A program made the position numbers and the translations under genes. Below are positions 24,726 to 33,115 of a stretch of DNA of 64,000 nt, piece after piece (position 1 is the first letter of the stretch; every line of letters begins with the position of its first letter). Location of the stretch: the NCBI RefSeq assembly GCF_014205335.1, contig NZ_JACHNH010000001.1:6380501-6444500 (forward strand). Reading direction: 5' to 3'. The notes under the pieces were generated by a model that saw nothing but the letters and a program-made list of their open reading frames with translations, ran no database searches and had not been told where the DNA came from. The DNA is from Amorphoplanes digitatis (GTDB lineage Bacteria > Actinomycetota > Actinomycetes > Mycobacteriales > Micromonosporaceae).

Positions 24726-26013
24726 GATGTCCCCCAGGCGGTTCGGTAGGCCCGGAGACAGGCATCGGCGCACCCGCCGCCACAGGTGGAGCTCACTGAG
24801 CTCAGTTTCGCCCTGCACGGTGAACCATTGACCGATACCGCATCTCCAGCGAATGAATGCCAAGACGGGTCGCGTGTGGAGGGCAGCAGTTCGAACCCTG
24901 ATCCACTTGTGTCAAAGAGTGATCTGTCCTGCTTTGATAGCGTGGCTGATGTCCCCGGATGTTTCACGATGCGGGTGGGGTGTTCCACCAGCTGAGACCA
25001 AGGCGCGGGTGGCCAGCCCGACGTCGGACCGCCGGAACCACGGCTCGTTCGCTCGTTCAGTGACTCGGACGACAGCAGCTGGTTCGTCTAGGAGGTTACG
25101 ACCCGCCTGCCGGGACGCGTGACATCCGCGCCGGGCGGCCCACGACTCCACCGCCGACCAGGCCGAAGCGCTGCGCCGCGCGGCCGCTGGGCATGGCAAG
25201 CACGAGGAGCAGACCTAGAAGGCCTCGGTGGAGTCGCGGGCACAGCGGACCACGCCCGGCGGGATGCCCCGTCGTAGGTGCGGCAGTCCTCGGAGTTGCT
25301 GCCCGGCTCGCGCTGGCCGCCGAGCACTCGGCGCTGGACGCGGCCCGGGTGCCCGAACTCGGGTTGCGTCTGATCAGCCGGACCGCGTTGCGACGGTCTT
25401 CGCGTATCGGTCGACCAGCCGGTCGCGGACTGTCACCGCCAGGCTGAAGTACGCGTCCTGCGCACTGGCCGATTCCAGGGTCGTACCTCGCCGCTCGTAC
25501 AGATTGCTCAGCAGGTCCAGCTCGAACTCGTCTGGTGTCGTGCCGACGGCGCACAGTACCGGTCCCCTGCGAATGTCCATGACATTCGGATCTTCTCCGC
25601 GTGCTCGCATTCCGCGCGGAACAAAGACGCCGGCACCGTACGGTGAGGCTAGCCACACGAGAGGTAACCCGCGAATGTCCGGTCGACGTCCGACGAACGA
25701 CATCCCCGCAGGTGGCCAAGCGATCGCTACGGCATCGAGGTCCACACCATTCCGGGACGACTCCATGAGCTGCGGCACATCCATGCGGCGACAGAGCATG
25801 CGGGGCCGATGGTCCTACTCCACGGGTTGACCAGGTGATAGCCAAGCCCGACACCACCAAGGATGGTCTCGCGAAAGTGGTGACGGACGGGTTCACTGTC
25901 CGGAGCGCTCCAAGATCAGCTAATGGGTCGGATGGCGACTTCGAAACCGGCCTCCCGGCTATGGTCAGCGGGCGGCACGTTGACCGGAGCGCCGCCTGGC
26001 CTACGGTGCGGTC
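24726..26013. other. 1.3 kb relic region with gene fragments
   Basis: No intact gene is convincing. Seen here are a minus-strand glycogen-phosphorylase N-terminal fragment (25374-25640) and a short plus-strand tail, RYGIEVHTIPGRLHELRHIH, ending at 25838 that looks like a real but unassigned protein C-terminus. A GGTGG/CCACC hairpin lies near 24980. Long open minus frames (25096-26244) have arginine/proline-rich shadow composition. Confidence 0.5.
25374..25640 (-). pseudogene. glycogen/alpha-glucan phosphorylase N-terminal fragment
   Basis: The minus strand encodes LLSNLYERRGTTLESASAQD and AYFSLAVTVRDRLVDRYAKT, the conserved N-terminal cap of alpha-glucan phosphorylases (arginine-rich loop, then DxYxALAxxVRDxLxxRW). 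The frame stops at 25374, after about 75 family-like residues of an enzyme that should exceed 800. The preceding residues (25640-25799) do not match the family. This is a remnant; with the GH65 gene it hints that a glucan/disaccharide phosphorolysis set once stood here. Confidence 0.55.
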
Positions 26014-26985
26014 ATGCCGCGCACCCGCCTGTACCGCAACGGAGTCCTGGAAGCCGAAGGCTTTCCCATCGCCGACATTTCGGGTCTCATCGCCGATGAG
26101 GCCTGCGTCGTCTGGTTCGACCTGTGCAGGCCCACTGCCGAAGATCTCCAGGCGATCGGCGACGAGTTGGGTCTGCACGCCCTCGCCGTGGAAGACGCGA
26201 CGAACGAGCACGAGCGCCCGAAGCTTGATCGCTATGACACTCACCTGTTCACCAAGGCCTATTCGGTGCAGCTCGATGTGGCCTCGGGGCAGTTGGTGAC
26301 TGGTGAGGTCTCCGCGTTCATCACCGCCAACGCCCTGGTGACGGTCCGCACGGACGAACGCTTCGACATCGAGGCGGTGGTGAAACGCTGGGACGAGTCA
26401 CCCGACCTCGCCAAGTACGGCGTGTCGTACCTACTGCACGGGCTGCTGGACCATGTGGTCGACACCCACTTCGACGCGGTGCGGTCCCTGGACGGGCAGA
26501 TCGAAGCCCTGCAGGACGAGCTGTTCGAGGAGAAGGCCAGAGACGGAGAGGTGCAACGGCGCACCTTCGAGCTGCGTAAATCGCTGGTGCTGCTGCGTCG
26601 GATCGTGCTGCCCATGCGCGAGCTGGTCAACTCGCTGCTGCGCCGGGACCTGCACATCATCGACCCGGCCATGCAGCCGTACTTCCAGGACGTCTACGAC
26701 CACGTCCTACGCGCCACCGAGTGGACCGAGTCACTGCGCGACCTGGTCACCACCATCCTGGAGACCCGCCTGACCATCCGCAGCAACCGGCTCAACGTGA
26801 TCACGAAACAGGTCACCAGCTGGGCCGCCATCATCGCGGTGCCGACCGCGATCACCGGCTTCTACGGACAGAACGTGCCCTATCCCGGATACGGCCATGC
26901 GACCGGTTTTTGGACCTCCACCGCCGTCACCCTGACCCTGTCGCTCACGCTGTACGCGATATTTCGCCGTAAGGGCTGGCTCTGA
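26014..26985 (+). CDS. corA: CorA family magnesium/divalent cation transporter
   Basis: 323 residues. A cytoplasmic alpha/beta domain (about 1-150) and a long stalk helix (about 190-275) lead to two C-terminal membrane helices (about 268-288 and 298-318), ending in the basic tail RRKGWL. The ion-selectivity motif between the helices is YGQN (near 286) in place of the textbook YGMN; related actinobacterial CorA-like proteins carry YGQN too. It forms pentameric channels for Mg2+ or Co2+. The gene stands alone; a truncated universal stress gene follows. Confidence 0.92.
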   Translation: MPRTRLYRNGVLEAEGFPIADISGLIADEACVVWFDLCRPTAEDLQAIGDELGLHALAVEDATNEHERPKLDRYDTHLFTKAYSVQLDVASGQLVTGEVSAFITANALVTVRTDERFDIEAVVKRWDESPDLAKYGVSYLLHGLLDHVVDTHFDAVRSLDGQIEALQDELFEEKARDGEVQRRTFELRKSLVLLRRIVLPMRELVNSLLRRDLHIIDPAMQPYFQDVYDHVLRATEWTESLRDLVTTILETRLTIRSNRLNVITKQVTSWAAIIAVPTAITGFYGQNVPYPGYGHATGFWTSTAVTLTLSLTLYAIFRRKGWL

Positions 26986-27026
26986 CCTGGCAACCCGTCC
27001 TGGATTGACAGCCGAGGTGACTTCGC

Positions 27027-27590
27027 ATGGGCGCCGGTGGACGCCTGCAGACATGCCCTAATGTTCTCATCCGCGAGTCGGCCACGGCGGACCTGCTCGT
27101 GCTCGGGCACCGTGGCCGGGGCGGTTTCGCCGCGTTGCTGCTCGGCTCGGTCGCCATCAAGGTCGCCGCGCACGCCGCGTGCCCGGTCCTGATCACGCGC
27201 GGACCGCCGCCGGCCGGCGGCGACGTCGTGGTGGGTGTGGACGGTTCGGCGGCCGGCGGCGCCGCGATCGGCTTTGCTTTTCAGGAGGCCGCGCTACGCG
27301 GTGTGGGCCTGCGGGCGCTGCACGCGAAGGACACATTCGCCAACCTCGCCGGCCTCGACCCGGGCACCCTGGATCCTGGGCAGCTGGCCACGGAGCTCCG
27401 CCACCAGAGGATCATGATCGTGTGCACGCCGGTCAGCATCACCCTCGACACCGGCATCGACAAGCAGTCCGAGGCGGAAAGAGCGGAAGGACCAGACGGG
27501 CGACAGCCACGGACCGCCCCGGTCACGAAAGCAGCAGATCCTCGCGGCCCGTCGGTAGGACCGGGCACCCGGTCCTACCGAGTTTGGTGA
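27027..27590 (+). pseudogene. truncated universal stress protein (USP) gene
   Basis: The open frame starts inside a USP domain: ESATADLLVLGHRGRGGFAA and LLGSVAIKVAAHAACPVLI form the ATP-binding C-terminal half of domain 1. Domain 2 begins properly (VVVGVDGSAAGGAAIGFAFQ) but loses similarity after about 60 residues. The N-terminal 80 or so residues of domain 1 and the end of domain 2 are missing. Tandem USPs are typical of dormancy regulons, so this is a lost member of the block. The last codons fall in the inverted repeat at 27552-27581, suggesting truncation by arrival of the recombinase module. Confidence 0.75.
27552..27581. repeat. perfect 30-bp inverted repeat upstream of the recombinase module
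   Basis: TCGGTAGGACCGGG, CA, CCCGGTCCTACCGA: 14-bp perfect arms with a two-base centre. It could be a terminator, a recombinase or AbrB binding site, or a module end. Confidence 0.8.
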
Positions 27591-27616
27591 TCCCGTACCA
27601 GCGCCAGACAGCATTC

Positions 27617-27662
27617 AACCCCCACCAAGTCATCCAAAACGTGAATGACTTTGGTGGGGGTT
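27617..27662. repeat. inverted repeat directly before the AbrB-like gene
   Basis: Left arm AACCCCCACCAAGTCAT (27617-27633) pairs with ATGACTTTGGTGGGGGTT (27645-27662) with a single-base bulge and an 11-base loop. It ends four bases before GTG 27666, so a hairpin in mRNA would cover the ribosome site (GGTGGGGG). It may be an autoregulatory operator, an attenuator or a recombination site. Confidence 0.8.
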
Positions 27663-27665
27663 AAC

Positions 27666-28139
27666 GTGTCCGAGCTGCCTGCACTGTTGCCCCGGTTGAC
27701 GCCGCAGGACCGCGAAGGCGGACACCGCAAGCCGGGCCGCGGCTCCCGTAGCCGGCCTGCGCTGTCGTTGCCGCTATTGCCGGAACCCGCCCGCCGGGAC
27801 GTCACGTTCGGGATGGGTCGTCTGGACGCCGGTGGCCGGATCACCGCCCGGGCGAGCGTGACGTGCCTGCGGTGGTCGCCTGGCGACCGGATCCGGTTCA
27901 CCATCCGCAACGGCCTGATCATCGCCGCGACCGACCCCTGCGGGCACCGGGACCTCGGCGAGAACGGCCTTCTCCGGTTACCGGTCGCGGTACGGCGGGC
28001 CTGCCGACTACGGGCCGGCGACCAGATCCTGCTCGCCGCCCTCCCCGCCCGGCAGCGGCTGATCATCTACCCACCCGCCACCCTGGCGACGCTGACCGCG
28101 GAGCTCCACGACACGGTGGCAGGCGGTGAGGATCGATGA
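27666..28139 (+). CDS. AbrB/MazE/SpoVT-type DNA-binding protein, partner of recombinase
   Basis: 157 residues (GTG start). The C-terminal two thirds has two swapped-hairpin-like repeats: GMGRLDAGGRITARASVTCL with PGDRIRF, then NGLLRLPVAVRRACRLRAGD and QILLAALP. These resemble AbrB/SpoVT beta-hairpins with GD turns. The N-terminus is proline/arginine-rich. The stop overlaps the ATG of the recombinase (ATGA), so translation is coupled. It may regulate or direct the recombinase, possibly by binding the inverted repeats just upstream. It contains a TTA leucine codon near 27977, as does its partner, which suggests foreign origin or bldA control. Confidence 0.72.
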   Translation: MSELPALLPRLTPQDREGGHRKPGRGSRSRPALSLPLLPEPARRDVTFGMGRLDAGGRITARASVTCLRWSPGDRIRFTIRNGLIIAATDPCGHRDLGENGLLRLPVAVRRACRLRAGDQILLAALPARQRLIIYPPATLATLTAELHDTVAGGEDR

Positions 28140-29179
28140 CCGCGCCCCCAGTTCGTCCCGAAGTCCTCGACGCCGCACGGGTGATGCTCGCCCAGATCGG
28201 CATCAGCGCAACCGACCTCCTACAAGCGGTCGGCGGCACACGGCGGCCGGCACCAACATTCGCCGAGTACGTGCCCGTCGTGGCCGCCGCGGTACCGCCG
28301 GGTTCACGCCGGATGTATGGCACCTACTGGAGCAAGGCCGTCACCAAGTGGGGCGATCGGCGCCTGGACGAGATCACCCCGACCGACATCGAGGCCCTCG
28401 CCCGCGAAACCCAGGCCAACGCCTTGCAGCGCCGCAACAGTCGAGGTGGGCGCAGTGCGAGCGAGCATCAGATCGCGGCATTGCGGTGCCTGTACAAGCG
28501 GGCCGTCGCGGACGGGATCATCACCGAGGCGGCGAACCCGGCCGCGAAGGTCGCCAAGCCGACCCGCCTGTCCGGTACCCGCAGCGCGTTGACCGACGGC
28601 CGGATCGCCGAACTGGTCGAGGCGGCCTCGACCACCGGAAACGATCCGGAGTTGGACGCCCTGATCGTGCGCCTGCATATCGAGACGGCATGCCGGCGTG
28701 GCGGTGCGCTCGGGTTACGGCCGATGGACCTGGACGTCGAGCAGTGTCTGATCATGCTGCGGGAGAAGGGCGGCACGTTCCGTTGGCAGCCGGTCTCCCC
28801 CACCCTGATGCAGTACCTGCAACGGCACGCCCTGGAACGCCGCGCGGCCGGCGACGGGCAGCTGCTGCGGTACGCGAACACCCGACCGGTCAGCCGGCGC
28901 CGGTACGACTACCTGTGGCAACGGCTGGGGAAGATCCTGCCCTGGGTGGCTACCCAGCAGGTCTCCGCGCACTGGCTACGCCACACCACGCTGACCTGGG
29001 TCGAACGCGTCTTCGGCTACGGCGTCGCCCTCGCCTATGCCGGGCACGCCGAGACCCCCAACGACGCCGGGACCACCGCCCGCTACGTCAAAGCCACCCT
29101 CGAGGAGGTTGCGACTGCCCTGGCGGCATTGACCGGTGAGCCGCATCCGCTTGCCCTGCCGGGGGACGCCGAGTCGTAG
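28136..29179 (+). CDS. tyrosine-type site-specific recombinase/integrase
   Basis: 347 residues. An N-terminal SAM-like core-binding domain (about 50-155) is followed by a catalytic domain. Catalytic residues seen: Arg in ETACRRGGAL (near 185), His-x-x-Arg in HWLRHTT (near 278), the GH in YAGHAETP, and the nucleophile Tyr in ARYVKAT (near 316). The set looks intact. It is translationally coupled to the AbrB-like gene. A paralogue broken by a frameshift lies at 56527-57468 in reverse orientation. No tRNA or clear att site is seen beside it. It could act in integration or in local DNA inversion. Confidence 0.9.
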   Translation: MTAPPVRPEVLDAARVMLAQIGISATDLLQAVGGTRRPAPTFAEYVPVVAAAVPPGSRRMYGTYWSKAVTKWGDRRLDEITPTDIEALARETQANALQRRNSRGGRSASEHQIAALRCLYKRAVADGIITEAANPAAKVAKPTRLSGTRSALTDGRIAELVEAASTTGNDPELDALIVRLHIETACRRGGALGLRPMDLDVEQCLIMLREKGGTFRWQPVSPTLMQYLQRHALERRAAGDGQLLRYANTRPVSRRRYDYLWQRLGKILPWVATQQVSAHWLRHTTLTWVERVFGYGVALAYAGHAETPNDAGTTARYVKATLEEVATALAALTGEPHPLALPGDAES

Positions 29180-29252
29180 AAGGCAAGGCAGAGGGTCCTG
29201 TAGCGGCACAGCCGCCGATTTGATCATTGCGACATGTGAGGAGGCCAGTGCG

Positions 29253-29954
29253 ATGGAACGAGAGGCCAGGTTGCGACCGTCGACGGATGCCGACATGTCG
29301 CAGCAGAGCCCGGCGTCGTCGGGCCAGGTAGCCCGGGTTGGCGTGATTGCCGACGCGCGCGGCGGTCGCGGCCCGGCAGTTCAGTGTCTGCGTTGCGGGC
29401 AGGCGGAGTTCTTGACTCGGGTGCCGGTGATATATCGCGATGGGCGCGTGGAGGTGAGCGTCCGCGGACAGGCTTTCGGGACGGCGACCGGGGTTGTTCC
29501 GATTCGCGCTCGTGCGGTTCGGGTCACCCCGCTGGCCCGCATGCTGGCACCGCCGCGCCGGCCGCGCTCGGCGGCGGTGCCGGCGATCAGCCTGGGCGTG
29601 GTCGGGTTCTTCTTCCTGGTCGTGCTCAATATCGGTGTGGCGAGCGAGGGCGGCTTCGGGGTGTGGCCTGCTGCGATGGCGCTTCTGGTGTTAGGTGCCC
29701 TGTGCGGGGCGATGGTTTGGTCGCGGCGCCGCAGCACACGTGCGACCGGCCGGGATGTCGGTCGGGCGCGCTGGCTGTGGGACAGGTGCTGGTACTGCCA
29801 CCGTTGCGGGTACGTGTCGCTGCTGGTCCCGACGGTGGTGTCTCAACTGCTGCCCGCGGCGGACTTGGCAGCCTCATTGTTCGAGACGGCGGGACGGCTT
29901 CAGTGGCAGCCAGCGCCGGGCCGCGTTGATAGCGCAGCCGGGAAGGCTCGGTGA
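29253..29954 (+). CDS. membrane protein with zinc-ribbon cysteines
   Basis: 233 residues from ATG 29253, which follows GAGGAGG. Cys pairs CLRCG (near 45) and CWYCHRCGYVSLL (near 183) look like the halves of a zinc ribbon on either side of two membrane helices (about 105-125 and 130-150). I do not recognise a named family. It carries a TTA codon near 29690. It follows the recombinase by 73 bases on the same strand and may belong to the module. Confidence 0.6.
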   Translation: MEREARLRPSTDADMSQQSPASSGQVARVGVIADARGGRGPAVQCLRCGQAEFLTRVPVIYRDGRVEVSVRGQAFGTATGVVPIRARAVRVTPLARMLAPPRRPRSAAVPAISLGVVGFFFLVVLNIGVASEGGFGVWPAAMALLVLGALCGAMVWSRRRSTRATGRDVGRARWLWDRCWYCHRCGYVSLLVPTVVSQLLPAADLAASLFETAGRLQWQPAPGRVDSAAGKAR

Positions 29955-30094
29955 CGGTTCCGCTCGCGCTGTGATCGAGCGCGTGCTGTCCGGCTCTGAG
30001 GTGTGCCTGCTGCTGTCGCCGAACCAGGCGACGTCAACCTCGTCTGCTACTTCGATACCAGCTCAGGCGCCTCGGCTGACCAGCTGGCCCCGGC

Positions 30095-30180
30095 TCGAGT
30101 AGCTGGGCGGGCTCAAGGGTCTTGAGTGTGCTCACCGAGGGCGAGCTCGCGGCGCAGAAGGCCCGGATCCTCGGCTTCTT
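30095..30180 (+). pseudogene. possible SHOCT-domain remnant
   Basis: VLTEGELAAQKARILGFL (about 30126-30180) is the typical SHOCT signature (gVLTeeEFaakKaxLL). The preceding LGGLKGL in another frame would be its first helix, after an in-frame stop. Only this short motif remains; the surrounding 228-base gap has no intact gene. Confidence 0.35.
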
Positions 30181-30182
30181 GG

Positions 30183-31064
30183 TCAGTCCTGCCCGGCCGG
30201 GTCCGGTCGCTCACCCACGATCAGGCGGGCGAGACGGCTCTCGTCGCGTGCGAGGACGGCGCCGAGCACGGTCGAGCAGACCAGGACGAACGCGACTATG
30301 AACAGCCAGCCGATGTAGGTGAAGGCGATGCCGAGTGCGCCGAACTGGTGGGAGGCGCTGACCAGTGCTCGCGGCAGGTACACCCCACCCGCGATCGACG
30401 TGACGACGGTGCAGGCGCCCATGATGACGCCGCCGGGCAGCAGGCGGCGCCAGGAGACCCTGCGGGCGAGGAGCAACCACGGCGCCCAGATCCACAGAAG
30501 GCTGTTCAGGATGAGCGTAAGGAGCAGCGTGCCCGCCGTACCGTAGGTGTTCCCGTGGCTGGCGGCGTAGAGCGCCCGCACCGTGAGGAAGGACAACGCC
30601 ACCCCGAACAGGACGGCGACCCAGCGCCACCCGTTGGTCAGGCCGGCGGAGGGCGGCACCTGCCACACCTTCGCGTACATGCGGGCGAGTGCCCGGGACA
30701 GGCTGGTGGCGCTGAACACCACGATGACCAGACCGAGTACGCCGAAAGCGCCTCGGGTTTCCGGTTGGACGGGCAGCACCAGTTCCAGGACGGCGCGGGA
30801 GCTGTCGGGCAGGCCCAGCCCGTCGGAGATGCGGTCGGGCAGGCTCTTCGAGCCGGCGGGTAGCAGCGCGGCGACCGCGATGATGAGGGGAAACACGCTG
30901 GTGAACGTCTGGGCGGCCAGCGTCATCGCGCGGTCGAACGGCTCGATCTCCTGCAAGCCTGTGGCCGTCCGGGTGGCGGTGCGCAGCAATGGCGGCGGCG
31001 TCTTGCGGCGGGCCCCCTCGGCTAGGGAGCGGAGGCGGCCGCCGATCGTGGCCTCAGATTCCAT
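30183..31064 (-). CDS. YihY/BrkB family inner membrane protein
   Basis: 293 residues with about six hydrophobic segments (near 50-70, 105-125, 145-170, 180-200, 210-235, 245-270). Family-type features are the conserved AQTFTSVFPLIIAVAALLP segment and the GALGIAFTYIGWLFIVAFVL helix near the C-terminus. The YihY family was once called ribonuclease BN but is a membrane family of uncertain function. AAGGGG seven bases before ATG 31064 supports the start. It is second in a probable two-gene operon behind the AI-2E family gene (79 bases). Confidence 0.85.
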   Translation of the reverse strand: MESEATIGGRLRSLAEGARRKTPPPLLRTATRTATGLQEIEPFDRAMTLAAQTFTSVFPLIIAVAALLPAGSKSLPDRISDGLGLPDSSRAVLELVLPVQPETRGAFGVLGLVIVVFSATSLSRALARMYAKVWQVPPSAGLTNGWRWVAVLFGVALSFLTVRALYAASHGNTYGTAGTLLLTLILNSLLWIWAPWLLLARRVSWRRLLPGGVIMGACTVVTSIAGGVYLPRALVSASHQFGALGIAFTYIGWLFIVAFVLVCSTVLGAVLARDESRLARLIVGERPDPAGQD

Positions 31065-31143
31065 GGACAGCCCCTTCCCGGCTACATCGGCTGCCCGACC
31101 GCCCCTTCGAGATTTCGATCGCCTGCCGGCCTGGCGTTCGATC

Positions 31144-32358
31144 TCAGGCTTCGCCCGATGGTTGCTTCTTGATCAACGCTCGGTTCGGCCCGGCCGAATC
31201 CTGGTCTGGCGCAGCGTGCTGTCCGCCTGCGACCAACGGGGCACCGCCCGGGGAATCCTCGGGTTCGTGGCCGGAGGCCTCGTCGGCGTCGATGTCCTCG
31301 GGTGGGGCCGGCCCGCCTTCGAGCAGGCTGGACATCCATCTCGTGCTCGGATCCATGTCGAACAGCAGCGACTTGACCAGCAGGGTCAGCGGGACCGCGA
31401 GAATCGCGCCGATGGGTCCGATGACGAATGTCCAGAAGGCCAGCGACAGGAACGTCACCGTCAGGGAGATGTTGACGGCGTCGGACACGAACTTGGGCTG
31501 GATGATCGACTGAATGACGAAGTTGATCACCGAGTAGGCCACGATCACGAGGATCATCAGATCGGGGCCGCCCTCGAGCAGGGCGAGCAGAGCCGGCGGT
31601 ATCAGCCCGATGATGAAGCCGACGTTGGGAACGTAGTTCGTGATGAAGGCGAGCAGCCCCCACAGCAACGCGAGCGGAACCCCGGCCAGCCAGAGAAAAC
31701 CGACGTCGACGGCTGCCACGATCAACCCGAACACCGTCGCGACCGCCAGGTAGCGGCGGGAACCGTGGACGAAGGTGTCCAGCGCGCCGACCTCGGGGTG
31801 GCGCCGGCGGGCCCTGGCCAGCCGGCTCGCGAACCCGGCCGCGTCCAGGGCCATGAAGGCGATCACGAACAGCAGGAACAGCAGGTTCGAGAAGGTTGCG
31901 ACGAGCCCCGCGAGAATGGTCGCGGCGAGCTCGGCGACTTTGTTGAGCGAGACCTGCGCCAGGGCTTCCTGGATCTCGTCCTGCCCGATCCCGAGCGACG
32001 CGAGCCCCTTCCGCAGGTTCGCCACGAGATCGTCGAAGTTGTCTTGGTACTCGGGCAGGATCGTGGCGAGCCGGGCGATAGACAGCGCAACCGCCGCCGC
32101 CAGGCCCACGATCAGGCCGAGCACGGCGATGACCGTGATGGTCGTCGCCAGCCACATCGGTAGACCGCGTCGGCGCAGGAACCCGGTCAACGGGTGCACG
32201 GTAATGACCAACACGAGCGCGAGCAGCGCGGGCGCGGCGATCCCGGCGAACTGCCGCAGGGCCAGCGACGCGACCAGCAGCCCCGTCAGCGCAACCACGA
32301 GGGTCAGGCCACGCGGCCGCGACGAACTCTCCGCAGAACCACCATCGGAATGGGTCAC
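31144..32358 (-). CDS. AI-2E family transporter
   Basis: 404 residues, starting at a GTG with AGGG six bases upstream. About eight hydrophobic helices match the AI-2 exporter (TqsA/PerM-like) family, with the typical PFIIGPIG-like end (WTFVIGPIGAILAVPLTLLV) and the central GLIPPALLALLEGGPDL. The C-terminal 55 residues are acidic and polar. Family members export small molecules or act as Na+/H+ antiporters; the role here is not known. A partial dyad, GCGTCATCC...GCATGAAAC, lies about 40 bases upstream. Confidence 0.9.
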   Translation of the reverse strand: MTHSDGGSAESSSRPRGLTLVVALTGLLVASLALRQFAGIAAPALLALVLVITVHPLTGFLRRRGLPMWLATTITVIAVLGLIVGLAAAVALSIARLATILPEYQDNFDDLVANLRKGLASLGIGQDEIQEALAQVSLNKVAELAATILAGLVATFSNLLFLLFVIAFMALDAAGFASRLARARRRHPEVGALDTFVHGSRRYLAVATVFGLIVAAVDVGFLWLAGVPLALLWGLLAFITNYVPNVGFIIGLIPPALLALLEGGPDLMILVIVAYSVINFVIQSIIQPKFVSDAVNISLTVTFLSLAFWTFVIGPIGAILAVPLTLLVKSLLFDMDPSTRWMSSLLEGGPAPPEDIDADEASGHEPEDSPGGAPLVAGGQHAAPDQDSAGPNRALIKKQPSGEA

Positions 32359-32529
32359 ACGTCGACCCTGCCCGCCGAAGGAAGCGCCTGCGTCATCCGA
32401 AAAGCATGAAACGCACGGCTCCCCGCCAATCAGGATGTGGAGCTGCGGCTACCTGTGGTGCATCACTTGGCGGATCCGCGTGCGAGATGCATGACAGGGC
32501 CATCCACAGGCCCGCGAAGATGGCGCTCC

Positions 32530-32721
32530 ACCGTCCGACGGCGCCGGCCGAGCTGCGGTCGCTCCCCTACCTGCGGACCTCACCGTCCACGAGATCGGCG
32601 AACGATTGTTGCATCGCGCGGCACGGCCGGCTCCGAGATCGGCTCGATCTACCGCAGGCTCGGTGTCGCATCACGCAGCGAGGCGGTTCAACGAGCGACA
32701 GGATCGGCATGCTGGGTGGGT
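32530..32721 (+). pseudogene. degraded LuxR C-terminal HTH fragment (copy of 43790-43972)
   Basis: Nucleotides closely follow the last 190 bases of the MalT-like gene at 41759-43972, including the GGCTCGATCTACCGCAGGCT and CGCAGCGAGGCGGTTCAACG stretches and the terminal CTGGGTGGGTGA. Frameshifts break it before and within the helix-turn-helix. It is an incomplete gene copy 11 kb from its relative. Confidence 0.85.
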
Positions 32722-32724
32722 GAG

Positions 32725-33051
32725 CTACGGGACGTCACCGTGTACGTCGTAGCCGAGTGCCAACGCGAGTTCCGGGGCTGCGGCGACGACGCGCGGCAGC
32801 CCGAGGGCGGGCAGCACACCGAACAGCACGTCGACGATCTCGTCGGCCGTGGCGCCCGCTCCGACGGCGGCATCGGCGTACGCCCCGTAGGACGCCGCCG
32901 TGCCGCCCACCGCAACGAGCGCCGCGAGCCGGACGAGCGCCACGGACTTGAGATCGAGCTGGGCGGAGCCTGATCCGGTCAGCTGGAGATGTTCATCGGC
33001 AAGACTGGCGTCGTGGATCGCGAGACGACGCAGCCGTTCCATGTAGTCCAT
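32725..33051 (-). CDS. carboxymuconolactone decarboxylase-family protein
   Basis: 108 residues of all-helical AhpD/CMD type: VALVRLAALVAVGGTAASYG then DEIVDVLFGVLPALGLPRVV. The AhpD CxxC is absent, so a peroxidase role is unlikely. ATG 33051 has GGAGGG nine bases upstream, and ATG 33060 directly abuts that site. It stands alone between a LuxR remnant and a membrane protein gene. Function unknown. Confidence 0.72.
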   Translation of the reverse strand: MDYMERLRRLAIHDASLADEHLQLTGSGSAQLDLKSVALVRLAALVAVGGTAASYGAYADAAVGAGATADEIVDVLFGVLPALGLPRVVAAAPELALALGYDVHGDVP

Positions 33052-33115
33052 GTAGCCCATCCCTCCGACTCGCGGGCAGCGGGCGGCATCTGTAACCGTT
33101 GGTGTTCCGGTCAGT

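Noticed and set aside
24888..24905. GTTCGAACC resembling a tRNA T-arm
   Set aside because: No acceptor stem, anticodon arm or matching T-stem could be drawn around it on either strand.
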